From the NCBI RefSeq assembly GCF_016865485.1, contig NZ_AP024452.1, positions 5,478,501-5,542,500 on the forward strand: a stretch of DNA of 64,000 nucleotides, given 5' to 3'. Positions within the stretch are counted from its first letter, which is position 1. Every line of letters begins with the position of its first letter. Under the pieces are notes generated by a model that saw nothing but the letters and a program-made list of their open reading frames with translations, did no database searches and was not told the DNA's origin. The stretch is from Luteitalea sp. TBR-22 (GTDB lineage: Bacteria > Acidobacteriota > Vicinamibacteria > Vicinamibacterales > Vicinamibacteraceae). The position numbers were made by a program, and so were the translations under genes. Positions 30,708-39,406 of this stretch are shown in pieces.

Positions 30708-31712
30708 ATGCGTCCCCGCGTCGCCCTCACCGCCGTGCTCCTGTCGTCGCTGGCGGGGCTCCTGCTCGCCCAGGCGCCCGCATTCGGTCCGGGCAGCCGC
30801 GTGTTGCTCGACGCGCACAACGCCTACCCGTACGAGGGCAAGTACGCCGACCGCGTGCCGCGGGCGCTGGCCACGGGCCTGCCGGTCGCCATCGAGCAGG
30901 ACCTGATCTGGCGGCCCGGCGCGGGCGCCGCGGGTGGTGAAACGGTGGTCGGCCACGACGTCGACAAGGTCGCCGACGCGCCCAGCTTCGAAGCCTACTT
31001 CTTCACGCAGCTGGCGCCGACCATGGTGCGGGCCCTTCGCGAGAACCGCCGCGACCGATGGCCGCTGGTGGTGCTGAACCTGGACCTCAAGACCAACGAG
31101 CCCGAGCACCACCGGCGCATCCTCGAGGTGCTCGCGCGGCACGACGCGTGGCTGACGACGGCGCCGCGGACGTCGACGCCGGACGTCCCGGCGCCGCTGA
31201 CCGTCGGTCCGATGCTCGTGCTCACGGGCGCCGACCCCGCGCAGCCGCGCACCTTCCACGACGCCGTCCCGGTCGGCGACAAGGTGCGCCTGTTCGGCGC
31301 CATCCCGGTGCCCCAGCCGGAGGGCGACGACAACCGCGCCAGGGCGTTGTCGCTCATGCGGATGACGCCGGAGCAACTGATCGCCACCCGCGCCACCAAC
31401 TACCGTCGCTGGGTCAACTTCCCGTGGGCGGTCGTCGAGGCCGGTGGACAGAACCACGCGGGCGAGTGGACGGCCGCCGATCGCGCGCGACTCGACGCGC
31501 TGGTCGGGCGGGCCCACGCCAATGGGCTGTGGATCCGCTTCTACACGCTGAACGGGCACCCGGCGCCGGACGCCGACGCCCAGGGGTGGACGAAGAGTTA
31601 CAACTTCGGCAGCCTGGCCGCCGCCCAGGCCCGCTGGCGCGCCGCGCGGGAGGCCAAGGTCGACTTCGTGGCCACCGACCAGTACGAGGCGTTCAGCGCC
31701 GCACTCAGGTAG
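30708..31712 (+). CDS. Secreted PLC-like phosphodiesterase
   Basis: The 334-residue protein has a signal peptide (about 1-21). Residues 30-330 fit a PLC-like TIM barrel: DAHNAYPYEGKYADRV and then AIEQDLIW near the start, VVGHD as an inner strand, VVLNLDLK near 125, and WIRFYTLNGHP near the end. The histidines in DAHN and GHD and the acidic ED pair are candidate active-site residues. Relatives are annotated as phosphatidylinositol-specific phospholipase C domain proteins of unknown substrate. The stop codon TAG is the TAG of a REP-like element. Confidence 0.75.
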   Translation: MRPRVALTAVLLSSLAGLLLAQAPAFGPGSRVLLDAHNAYPYEGKYADRVPRALATGLPVAIEQDLIWRPGAGAAGGETVVGHDVDKVADAPSFEAYFFTQLAPTMVRALRENRRDRWPLVVLNLDLKTNEPEHHRRILEVLARHDAWLTTAPRTSTPDVPAPLTVGPMLVLTGADPAQPRTFHDAVPVGDKVRLFGAIPVPQPEGDDNRARALSLMRMTPEQLIATRATNYRRWVNFPWAVVEAGGQNHAGEWTAADRARLDALVGRAHANGLWIRFYTLNGHPAPDADAQGWTKSYNFGSLAAAQARWRAAREAKVDFVATDQYEAFSAALR

Positions 31713-31734
31713 GGCGCGGTCTTCCGACCGCGCC
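31709..31734 (+). repeat. REP-like palindrome d (GTAG head)
   Basis: GTAG precedes a perfect 9-bp stem, GGCGCGGTC and GACCGCGCC, with a TTCC loop. The stem equals that of 1866-1890. Its TAG is the stop codon of the phosphodiesterase gene. Confidence 0.7.
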
Positions 31735-31746
31735 GCTGTTGGCAGC

Positions 31747-31772
31747 GGCGGCGTGGGGACACGCCGCCCTAC
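31747..31772 (-). repeat. REP-like palindrome e (GTAG head, inverted)
   Basis: On the minus strand GTAG precedes arms GGCGGCGTG and CACGCCGCC with a TCCC loop. It faces element d across 12 nt, which gives a BIME-like pair between convergent genes. Confidence 0.7.
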
Positions 31773-31789
31773 CGGTGTGCTGCGGTACC

Positions 31790-32365
31790 TCACGGATACA
31801 AGCGCTTCACGGCCCAGGTCTCGCCGACGCGCTCGAACAACTCGCGATCGTGCAGGCGGAACTCGCCGGCCTTCCAGAACTCGATGCGCAGCGGCGTGAG
31901 GCGATAGCCGCCCCAGTTCTCCGGGCGCGGCACGTCGCCGCCGGCGAACTTCTCCTCGAACTGCTGGACGCGCGCCACGAGCGTCTCGCGCGAGTCGAGC
32001 GGCTGGCTCTGGAGCGATGCCCACGCCCCGACCTGGCTACCGCGGGGCCGCACCGCGAAGTACCCGTCCGACTCCTCCGACGACACCCGCGCCACGCTCC
32101 CTTCGAGCCGCACCTGCTCGTCGGTCCACGGCCAGTACGCGGTGATGGCGGCGTAGGGATTGGCCTCGAGTTCCTGGGCCTTGCGGCCGCCGTAGTTGGT
32201 GTGGAACACGATGCCGCGCGTGTCGATCTCGTGGACCAGGACGATGCGGCACGACGGGCGACCGTCGGGGGTACTGGTGGCGAGCGAGACGGCGATGGGA
32301 TCGAAGGGCGCGTTCTGCGCCGCCCGGGTCATCGCGTCGCGGAAGCGGGCAATCGGGTCGGACAT
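31790..32365 (-). CDS. pdxH: Pyridoxamine/pyridoxine 5'-phosphate oxidase
   Basis: The 191-residue length is normal. FMN-binding segments PSCRIVLVHEIDTRGIVFHTN and the following GGRKAQEL are present, as are RPRGSQVGAWAS and the PLP-binding C-terminus FRLHDRELFER ending in RLYP. The enzyme uses FMN and oxygen to form pyridoxal phosphate, the final step of the salvage and DXP-dependent routes. It is cytoplasmic and monocistronic, convergent with the phosphodiesterase. Confidence 0.93.
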   Translation of the reverse strand: MSDPIARFRDAMTRAAQNAPFDPIAVSLATSTPDGRPSCRIVLVHEIDTRGIVFHTNYGGRKAQELEANPYAAITAYWPWTDEQVRLEGSVARVSSEESDGYFAVRPRGSQVGAWASLQSQPLDSRETLVARVQQFEEKFAGGDVPRPENWGGYRLTPLRIEFWKAGEFRLHDRELFERVGETWAVKRLYP

Positions 32366-32453
32366 GTCCGGATCTTACCGTTCGCCCCGCCGCGCGGCGG
32401 CGTTGTCACAGTCGAGCGCGCAGGAACCGGCCTGCCACGTTACCTTTTCGACC

Positions 32454-32930
32454 ATGACCTCGTTCATTCGTCTTCCCGCCGCGCGAGCCTGCGCTCGCGT
32501 CGTCCTCGCCACGACCGCCATCCTCCTTGCCGGTCCTGCCGCTCACGCCGACACCGTCTCGAAGAAGGTGCGGTTCGACCCCGGCGACCCCGTGGCGGTC
32601 AAGCTCGTGGCAGATGGACTCGAGGTGAGCACCGTCCGCTTCAGCGTGGAAGGTGGCGTCAACCTCAACCCGTTCACGTTCAAGGCCGGCAAGGGCCCCC
32701 AGGCCTTCCTGAAGGTGCGCAACACCGGCGACCGGTCGCTCGACTTCGGCATCGCCATCGCGCTCTACGACGAGCGGGGCGCGCTGATCGCCGCCACCGA
32801 GAGCAGCCACCTCGGGGAAGTCGATCCCGGCGAGGACACCGACGTCTCGGTGATGTTCCGTTTCGTCAAGCGGAAGGTCTATTCGGCCAAGACCGTCGAG
32901 ATCGTGCTGGAGACGCTGCCGCCGAGCTGA
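32454..32930 (+). CDS. Small secreted beta-sandwich protein, unknown function
   Basis: The 158-residue product has a signal peptide ending near AAHADT. The mature part reads as an immunoglobulin-like beta sandwich with the strand FLKVRNTGDRSLDFGIAIALYD and a tail VMFRFVKRKVYSAKTVEIVLE, as in FxLYD or DUF-type periplasmic proteins. No catalytic residues are visible. It is followed by the largest repeat array of the window. Confidence 0.65.
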   Translation: MTSFIRLPAARACARVVLATTAILLAGPAAHADTVSKKVRFDPGDPVAVKLVADGLEVSTVRFSVEGGVNLNPFTFKAGKGPQAFLKVRNTGDRSLDFGIAIALYDERGALIAATESSHLGEVDPGEDTDVSVMFRFVKRKVYSAKTVEIVLETLPPS

Positions 32931-32935
32931 AGCGC

Positions 32936-33219
32936 AAGGGACCAGCGACGAGTACGCGAGTCACAAGGACTGCAAGGGACCGGGGACCAGGCCGCGAGGG
33001 ACGAGGGACAAGGTCTCGAGTCACAAGGACTGCAAGGGACCGGGGAACGGGACCGGCAAGCGACACGGGACGCGCCCCACGGACGACACGAGGCCGGCAC
33101 CCTGCCCCGTGCCTCGTTCCTTGTCCCTGTCGGATCTTCTTGTCCCTCGTCCCTGTCTGACCTCCTTGTCCCTCGTCCCTTGTCTCCCTTGTGACTCGTC
33201 CCCTTGTCCCCTGTCCCTT
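32936..33219. repeat. Large inverted heptamer array, GGGACRA type
   Basis: The left half (32936-33070) has GGGAC-type words, the right half (33110-33219) the complementary TGTCCCT and CGTCCCT words, so a transcript could fold into a long imperfect hairpin. Within the left half a 30-nt segment is directly repeated at 32957-32986 and 33017-33046. It shares an exact 17-mer with 1943-1959. It sits between convergent genes. Confidence 0.92.
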
Positions 33220-33228
33220 GAACGACAA

Positions 33229-33261
33229 CGGGCGAGTCCGGACATCTGCCGGACTCGCCCG
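33229..33261. terminator. Hairpin after the TonB receptor gene
   Basis: A perfect 12-bp stem, CGGGCGAGTCCG with its complement, closes a 9-nt loop (GACATCTGC). It lies 52 nt past the receptor stop on the minus strand, and on that strand is followed by GTTGTCGTT, a weak T-rich run. Confidence 0.6.
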
Positions 33262-33312
33262 CTGTACTCCGACGAACCAGGGAAGGGGAAGGGGCCCGTC
33301 GAGAGGTCGTGC

Positions 33313-35955
33313 CTAGAAGCCCAGGCGCATGCCCATCTCGAAGCGTCGTGCCTGAGCGGCCGCCGTGGCCAGGCCGAACGAGCGCGACGTGAGGACGGCG
33401 CCGTAGTTGGTGTAGTTCACCTGGTTGAACAGGTTGAACGTCTGCAGGTAGACCTCGAGGCGCACGGCGCGGTTGTCGCCGCCCATCGGGCCACCCATCA
33501 TGCCGCCGCCACCAGGGCCGCCGCGCATCACCACCGGACCGCCGCCCATGCCGCCGGGACCGCTGGGCTGCCGCGCGGGACCGAACCCGCGGCTCCAGCT
33601 CAGGCGCAGATCCGTGAAGCTCTGGAAGGGCAGGCGCGCGCTGTTGCGGGAACCGGGCCGTTCGTTGATCACGCCGTCCTGGTTGGTGTCCAGGCCGGTC
33701 GTGATGTTGTAGGGGCGCCCGGTGTTGCCGCGCCAGTTCAGGCCCACCCGCAGGCCCCACGCCACCTCGGTATTGAAGAAGCTGAAGAAGCGGTGGCGGA
33801 TGTCGTCTGAGGCCGGTCCCCACTCCGCGTCCAGATTCGACGAGTCCACCGGCAGGCTCAGCGGGTTGTCGGTGAAGTTCTCCCGCTTGGCGAGCGTGTA
33901 ACCGAAGACCCCGAACAGGCGCTTGGGCTGGTAGTTGAAGTTGAAGTTGACGTCCAGCCCGCGGCTGTCGGCCTCGCCGGTCGTCTCGAGCAGCGTGATG
34001 TTGCCGAGGGTCGGATCGGGGCGCACGCCGTTGATCGGCGCGTTGAGGTTGCGCGAGCGGAACTGGTTCCAGCCGTGCTGGTCGAAGTAGTTGGTGCGGA
34101 GGCGCAGCCACGAGAACACCGACTGCTCGACGCCCACCGAGTAGCGCCGGACGGTCGGCATCGACAGCTCGTCGGCCATGCGCACGATCGACGCCGGGGT
34201 GACGACCACGGAGCCGCCGGCGTACGGGTCGGGATAGCCCGGGTTGCGGATGATCGTGTCGAACTGGCGCGTGCCGTCCTGGCGCAGCGCGTTCTCGTAG
34301 GTGCTGGTCTCGTACCAGTCGTAGAAGATGCCGACGCCGGCGCGAACGGTCGTCCGGTTGCTCTTGAAGGGCGACCACGTGAGCCCGGCGCGCGGCGCGA
34401 CGTTGTTCTTGTCGTCGACCAGCGACTGCGCCTCGTAGCGGGCGCCGAACGAGAGCAGCAGGTTCTTCTTGAAGCGGTAGTCGTCCTGCACGAACACGCC
34501 GAGCTCGGTGTTGTCGTACTCCACGTACGGGTTGCCCTGCCGGATCGTGTAGTTGTTGGGCCGCCCCTGCTCGAACGACAGCATCGTCGGGAAGGTGAAC
34601 GTGCCGTTCCAGTTGCGCAGCTCGTCGCCGATGTAGTTGCCCGTCTCCAGCTCGATGCCGGTGCGCACGCTGTGCTTCTTGCCGACCGGGATGTCGAGGT
34701 TGTCGGCCACGCGCATCTGCCAGAACTTCCGGCCACCCGAGATCTGGGCGCCGCCATCGGTGAAGGCGTCCTGCACGCGGATGGTGGTGGCGTCGCTCAC
34801 CGAGATCGAGTCGGATTCCTGCCACGAGTACTGCACGCGGATCTCGTTGAGGTACTTCTTGCGGAACGAACCGACGTCCGACACCCGGATGGTGTTGGTG
34901 AAGCCCTCGCGGGCGTAGCCGCGCGTCTCGAGGTCGAAGTTGCCGATCCCGAGGTTCTCCGCGCTGTTGGTGTCGCGGTCGAAGGAGAACCGCAGCGTGT
35001 GCGTCTTGGTGAGCACGTGCTCGACGTTGAAGTCGATGTTGAGGCGATCGGAGGGCTGGTTGACCAGGCCGTTGAACGTCCCGGACGGCGTCGCCGCGAC
35101 GATCGTCTGGACGTCGTACTCGTTGTTGCTGCGCACGTTCAGCGAGAACCCGGTGCGGCCCTTGACGAGCGGGCCGTCCATCGACCAGCCGTACCGGTAC
35201 GTCTGCCCCTGGCCCTTGACGGGGGTGCAGTCAGGCGAGGCGAAGCGATCGCAGGAGAAGTAGTTGGCCGAGTCCAGCTGGTTGTCGCGGAAGCCGAACG
35301 TCATGTTGTTGCGGATCGGCCCGTTGCCCGGCCTGGTGATGATGTCGACGCGCGGGAAGCCGGCGTTGTGGTTCTCGGCGGCGAACGGATCGAAGCGGAA
35401 GCGGATCTCGCGGATCTGCGACTTGGGCGGCAGCTGCCCGCCCTCGAAGCCGTTGACGCGGATGCGCGCGCCCGGGCCCGCCAGCTGCTCGAGCTGCTGC
35501 TGCATCTCGTCGGGGTCGTCGGCCAGCGCCTCGATCTGCGACGCGCTGAGCGCCGTCGAGAACGACTCGGTCACCGCCCGATCGGACGTGTCCTGCTCGA
35601 CGTCGACCTGCTCGACGAAGCCGGCGATCTCGAGGGTGATGTCCTGCTTCGTGTTGCGGCCGGCACGCACCTGCAGCTCGAGCGGCGCATTGGCCTCGAA
35701 CCCGGGGAACTCGGCGACGACCAGGTACTTCCCCGGCACGAGGGCCTGGAACGTGTACGTGCCCTTGTCGTCGGCCAGCTGCTGCTCCACCGTCCCATCG
35801 GGCCGGGTGAGGCTCACGTTGGCCGCGGCGATGGCCGCGCCCGTCGTGTCGTAGACGGTGACCGTCATCGAGCCCGGGCGCTCCTGAGCGACGGCCGCAG
35901 ACGTGAACCCGGCGGCGAGCAGCAGCGCCGCCAGGATCGAACGGAGGGTGGTCAT
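33313..35955 (-). CDS. TonB-dependent receptor with carboxypeptidase-regulatory domain
   Basis: The 880-residue protein has a signal peptide (to about 24), a carboxypeptidase-regulatory-like domain (about 27-105, with TVYDTTGAAIAAANVSLTRPDG), a plug with an extended glutamine-rich DEMQQQLEQL segment, and a barrel ending RFEMGMRLGF with terminal Phe. This is the Oar-like receptor layout of Acidobacteriota. Near the C-terminus a Gly/Met-rich loop contains GGGP, MRGG and GGMMGG repeats, like the neighbouring LolA-like protein. The start lies 1 nt after that gene's stop, so both are coupled. Ligand unknown. Confidence 0.88.
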   Translation of the reverse strand: MTTLRSILAALLLAAGFTSAAVAQERPGSMTVTVYDTTGAAIAAANVSLTRPDGTVEQQLADDKGTYTFQALVPGKYLVVAEFPGFEANAPLELQVRAGRNTKQDITLEIAGFVEQVDVEQDTSDRAVTESFSTALSASQIEALADDPDEMQQQLEQLAGPGARIRVNGFEGGQLPPKSQIREIRFRFDPFAAENHNAGFPRVDIITRPGNGPIRNNMTFGFRDNQLDSANYFSCDRFASPDCTPVKGQGQTYRYGWSMDGPLVKGRTGFSLNVRSNNEYDVQTIVAATPSGTFNGLVNQPSDRLNIDFNVEHVLTKTHTLRFSFDRDTNSAENLGIGNFDLETRGYAREGFTNTIRVSDVGSFRKKYLNEIRVQYSWQESDSISVSDATTIRVQDAFTDGGAQISGGRKFWQMRVADNLDIPVGKKHSVRTGIELETGNYIGDELRNWNGTFTFPTMLSFEQGRPNNYTIRQGNPYVEYDNTELGVFVQDDYRFKKNLLLSFGARYEAQSLVDDKNNVAPRAGLTWSPFKSNRTTVRAGVGIFYDWYETSTYENALRQDGTRQFDTIIRNPGYPDPYAGGSVVVTPASIVRMADELSMPTVRRYSVGVEQSVFSWLRLRTNYFDQHGWNQFRSRNLNAPINGVRPDPTLGNITLLETTGEADSRGLDVNFNFNYQPKRLFGVFGYTLAKRENFTDNPLSLPVDSSNLDAEWGPASDDIRHRFFSFFNTEVAWGLRVGLNWRGNTGRPYNITTGLDTNQDGVINERPGSRNSARLPFQSFTDLRLSWSRGFGPARQPSGPGGMGGGPVVMRGGPGGGGMMGGPMGGDNRAVRLEVYLQTFNLFNQVNYTNYGAVLTSRSFGLATAAAQARRFEMGMRLGF

Positions 35956-35956
35956 G

Positions 35957-37003
35957 TCAGTTGCTCGACTTCTTCTGGAACTGCTCCGCCTTCAGCGGGA
36001 CGTTCAGCTTGTATTTCTCGATGGTCCACTCCTCCTGCACCTTCCCCTCGAGCTGACGGGTGATCTTGTGCGGGAGCATGACCCCATCGACCTTCTTGTA
36101 GTCGCTGTAGAAGACGTTGGCCTCGACGAGGGGCGGCGGCGGCTCGGCCTCGAACTTCTTCCGCATCTCCTCGAAGTAGGCGCGACGCTCCTCGTCGTTC
36201 TTGAACTGGGGCGGCTGCGTCATCTGCCGCATGCGGGGCTGCCGCATCATGTAGCTCAGCATCAGAGGGCGATGCTCGGCCTGATCGATGAACAGGCGAG
36301 CCCGGAAGTTGTCGGGCCCCGTGACGTCGATCACGTCGGCCACGCCATTGGGGGCCTCGGCCTCCGCCACGTGCGTGAAGGTGAGCCCCGACAGCATCGG
36401 CGACGTCGGCATGATGCCGAGCAGCGTCCGGTACAGTTCCGCCTTGATCGGCACCGCCGGGTCCTGCCGCTGGCCGCCGGGCCCGCCAGGACCACCAGCC
36501 GCGGGCGCGCCCGGTGCCCCACCGGGGCCACCCGGGCCACCGGGGCCACCCGGGCCACCGGGGCCGCCGGGACCACCCATGCGCATCATGAAACCGCCGC
36601 CCCCGCCCATGCCGGTCATGTCGCGGAAGGCCTCGGTCCCCTTGATCGTCTGGCTCATGCTCGGGCCGGCCATGCCGTCAGGGCGCATGAACTGCTGGGT
36701 GACCTGGAACGCGTCCGGGAGCATCCCCGCGATCTCGAGGCCGCCGGTCATCTCGCGCTCGCCCATCACGCGCCGGTATTCCCCCTCGGCCGTGAACGTC
36801 GTCAGCTTGGCCAGCTTGTCGCCGCCCTGCGCCTTGCCGACTGCCTTGAGCACTTCCTGGGCCTTGGCCGGGTCGCCCTTGCCGGCCGGAGCCGGCTGCG
36901 CCTCGGCGGCCGGGGCCGCCGGGGCCTGCGCCAGGCCCACGCTCGCCATGCCCAGGCTCACCAGCGCGGCCATCGCCGTCGTCGTGATGAATTTCGTCTG
37001 CAT
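35957..37003 (-). CDS. LolA-like secreted protein with GGP collagen-like tract
   Basis: The 348-residue product starts at the Met of MQTKFITTTAM with a signal peptide. The core resembles LolA/LppX-type lipid- or lipoprotein-binding proteins: an early LTTFTAEGEYRRVMGEREMTG strand pair and the late FYSDYKKVDGVMLPHKITRQ with EEWTIEKYKLNVPL. In the middle (about 140-180) a long loop is made of GGP triplets, followed by GAPGAP. The 5' gene of a coupled pair with the TonB receptor, it may bring or bind the receptor's hydrophobic ligand (inference). The GGP tract is encoded by a GC-rich repeat at 36515-36580 and could vary in length. Confidence 0.7.
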   Translation of the reverse strand: MQTKFITTTAMAALVSLGMASVGLAQAPAAPAAEAQPAPAGKGDPAKAQEVLKAVGKAQGGDKLAKLTTFTAEGEYRRVMGEREMTGGLEIAGMLPDAFQVTQQFMRPDGMAGPSMSQTIKGTEAFRDMTGMGGGGGFMMRMGGPGGPGGPGGPGGPGGPGGAPGAPAAGGPGGPGGQRQDPAVPIKAELYRTLLGIMPTSPMLSGLTFTHVAEAEAPNGVADVIDVTGPDNFRARLFIDQAEHRPLMLSYMMRQPRMRQMTQPPQFKNDEERRAYFEEMRKKFEAEPPPPLVEANVFYSDYKKVDGVMLPHKITRQLEGKVQEEWTIEKYKLNVPLKAEQFQKKSSN

Positions 37004-37156
37004 CTCTGTGCCCTCGTCCTCTCGGACTCCTGCGTCCCTGACAGCCGCGGGGAGCGCAGGCGCCACCGCGAACCAGCCCCTTCCCTTGGGCTCGCTTCCA
37101 TTGGACGATCCCGGGAGGCCCGGAGTGGTTAAGGGCCAGCTAAAAGATTGTTAAGG

Positions 37157-38437
37157 ATGAAAAATGTCGAAATCGCGGTGGTCGGCGCCGGCGCGGCAGG
37201 CCTGATGGCGGCGATCGCGGCGGCCCGGGTGGCCCCGGGGGCGCGCGTCTGTGCCCTCGACGGCGCGGCGCGCCTCGGCGCCAAGATCCTGATCGCCGGC
37301 GGCGGGCGCTGCAACGTCACGCACCGGCAGGTCGAGGCGCGTGACTTCAACGGGTCCACGCCGGCCGCCATCCGTCGCATCCTGCGCGGCTTCGACGTCG
37401 GCGCCACGCGCGCCTTCTTCGAGGCCGAGGGCGTGATGCTGAAGGAAGAGCCGACGGGCAAGCTCTTCCCCGTGTCCGACAGGGCGCGTGACGTGCTCGA
37501 CGCCCTGCTCGCCGCGGCCCGGCGGGCCGGCGTCGCGCTCGCGCATCCCTGCCGCGTCGCCGCCATCACCCCCGACGACGAGGGCTTCGTCGTGCGCCAC
37601 TCGGGCGCGTCCGGCGGCGCAGCCGCCGAGGGCGCGATGCGTGCCGCGACCGTCATCCTGGCCACCGGCGGCCGCAGCGTGCCGAAGACCGGCTCGGACG
37701 GCAGCGGCTACGCCCTGGCGACCAGCCTGGGGCTGCCCCTCACGCCGCGCCTCTTCCCGGCGCTCGTGCCGCTCCTGCTCCCGGACGGCCATCTCATCCG
37801 CAGCCTTTCGGGTCTGACCACCGACGCGCGGCTGACGGTGGTGTCGGGCACCGGCCGCCACCTGCGAGTGGTCGAGGGCAGCGTGCTCTGCACACACACC
37901 GGCCTGTCGGGGCCGGCCGTGCTGGACGTGAGCCGGCACTGGCAGGCCGCCGTCCAGGACGACCCCGGGGCCGGCCTCCTCCTCGGCTGGATCCCGGGCG
38001 TTGGACCGGAAGCCTTCGATCGCCGATTACGCGACCATGGCCCGAAGCCGGTGCGTCGGGCACTCGCCCCGCTCCCCGAGCGGTTGGCCGAGGCGGTCTG
38101 TCACCTCGCCGAGGTCTCGCCCGATCAATCCGGGGCGACGCTCGACCGGGAATCGCGACGACGGTTGGTCGCCGCCGCGACCGCGTGGCGCGTGCCGGTG
38201 ACGGGCACGCGGGGGTTCGAAGTGGCCGAGGTGACGGCCGGCGGCGTGCCCCTGGCGGCCCTCACGCCAGGACTCGAAGCACGAATGCGCCCCGGCGTGT
38301 TCGTGTGTGGGGAACTCTGCGACGTGGACGGACGTATCGGCGGATTCAACTTCCAGTGGGCATGGGCCAGCGGGACGGCGGCGGGTGTGGCAGCGGCGAG
38401 CCGGATCGTGCCCGCGAGCACACCTGTGTCAGGATGA
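37157..38437 (+). CDS. BaiN/HI0933-like FAD-dependent oxidoreductase
   Basis: The 426-residue flavoprotein has the dinucleotide motif VVGAGAAGL near residue 6-14, GGGRCNVTH near 50, ATGG in the second FAD segment near 175, and a C-terminal CDVDGRIGGFNFQWAWASG. The family includes YhiN/HI0933 and BaiN, with mostly unproven substrates. ATG at 37157 is chosen; a TTG three codons upstream is possible. The stop overlaps the start of the TraB/GumN gene (ATGA). It starts a four-gene operon. Confidence 0.88.
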   Translation: MKNVEIAVVGAGAAGLMAAIAAARVAPGARVCALDGAARLGAKILIAGGGRCNVTHRQVEARDFNGSTPAAIRRILRGFDVGATRAFFEAEGVMLKEEPTGKLFPVSDRARDVLDALLAAARRAGVALAHPCRVAAITPDDEGFVVRHSGASGGAAAEGAMRAATVILATGGRSVPKTGSDGSGYALATSLGLPLTPRLFPALVPLLLPDGHLIRSLSGLTTDARLTVVSGTGRHLRVVEGSVLCTHTGLSGPAVLDVSRHWQAAVQDDPGAGLLLGWIPGVGPEAFDRRLRDHGPKPVRRALAPLPERLAEAVCHLAEVSPDQSGATLDRESRRRLVAAATAWRVPVTGTRGFEVAEVTAGGVPLAALTPGLEARMRPGVFVCGELCDVDGRIGGFNFQWAWASGTAAGVAAASRIVPASTPVSG

Positions 38438-39381
38438 GCGCACCAATGCCGAGGATCACCGCGACGGGAGGCGTGCTGGCGGCCATCCTGGCGCTGGTGC
38501 TGGCCTTGCCGGCTCGGCCGGCGGCCCGGGCGCAAGCGGCGCCGCTTCTCTGGCTCGGCCAGCAGGGCACCCATCGTGTGGCGCTGTTCGGGACCATCCA
38601 TGTGCCCGACGCGCGGGTGCTGGCCCTGCCCCCGGCGGTCAAGGCCGCGTTCGACCGCGCCGACCGGGTCGTGACCGAGATCCCCTTGAGTGCGCAGTCG
38701 CAGGCCCAGATGGCGACCGCGCTGCTGCTGCCTCCGGATCAACGATTGCGTGCGATCATCGGTGAGGCGCGCTTTGCCCGACTGCATGCGCGCGTGCGCG
38801 CGGTCCTGGCATCGAAGGCCCCGGAGATCGCGCCCCTGGTCGGCGGCATGCTCGATCGCCTGAAGCCCTGGGCGGCGATGGCGCAGTTGGCGACCCTCGA
38901 CTACCTGCCGGACCTGCTCGCGGGACGGACGTCGCTGGATGCGACCCTGTACGCCGACGCGGAGAAGGCGGGCAAGGCGGTCGGCGGCCTGGAGACCGTG
39001 GCCGAGCAGGCCGGGACGTTCGACGCCTTCACGCCCGAGGAACAGGGGCGGCTGCTCGACGAGGCGCTGCACGAACTCGAGACGCCCGGGCAGTCGGCAA
39101 CGGGCGCACAGTTGGTGGAGTGGTACCTCGCCGGCGATGCGGAGAAGCTGGCGACGGCCCTGGCCGGGACGCCGGACGACGAAGCCCTCGCCAAGAAGTT
39201 CGAGACCGAGGTGCTGGTCAAGCGCAATCACCGCATGGCATCCCGGGTGGACGCCCTGCGGCGGGAGGCGCCCGCCGAGACGCTGTTCGTGGCGGTCGGC
39301 GCCCTTCACCTGGTCGGCCCCGAGAACCTGCCGCAGTTGCTGCAGGTCGGGGGGTACGCAATCAGCCGGGTCCAGCCGTGA
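38434..39381 (+). CDS. TraB/GumN family protein
   Basis: The 315-residue protein has a signal peptide (about 1-33) and the family's two GxxH motifs, GTIHVPD near 52 and GALHLVGPENLPQLL near 290. The family is related to the Tiki metalloproteases, so a metal-dependent peptidase role is conceivable; bacterial members remain uncharacterised. The start overlaps the flavoprotein stop by 4 nt, showing coupled translation. Confidence 0.85.
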   Translation: MSAPMPRITATGGVLAAILALVLALPARPAARAQAAPLLWLGQQGTHRVALFGTIHVPDARVLALPPAVKAAFDRADRVVTEIPLSAQSQAQMATALLLPPDQRLRAIIGEARFARLHARVRAVLASKAPEIAPLVGGMLDRLKPWAAMAQLATLDYLPDLLAGRTSLDATLYADAEKAGKAVGGLETVAEQAGTFDAFTPEEQGRLLDEALHELETPGQSATGAQLVEWYLAGDAEKLATALAGTPDDEALAKKFETEVLVKRNHRMASRVDALRREAPAETLFVAVGALHLVGPENLPQLLQVGGYAISRVQP

Positions 39382-39406
39382 GCGGGCCCGGGGAAACGAA
39401 GATGGC

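Noticed and set aside
31709-31772. The REP-like palindromes as ordinary rho-independent terminators
   Set aside because: None is followed by a U-run, and the constant GTAG head is not explained by termination. A secondary role in transcript ends remains possible.
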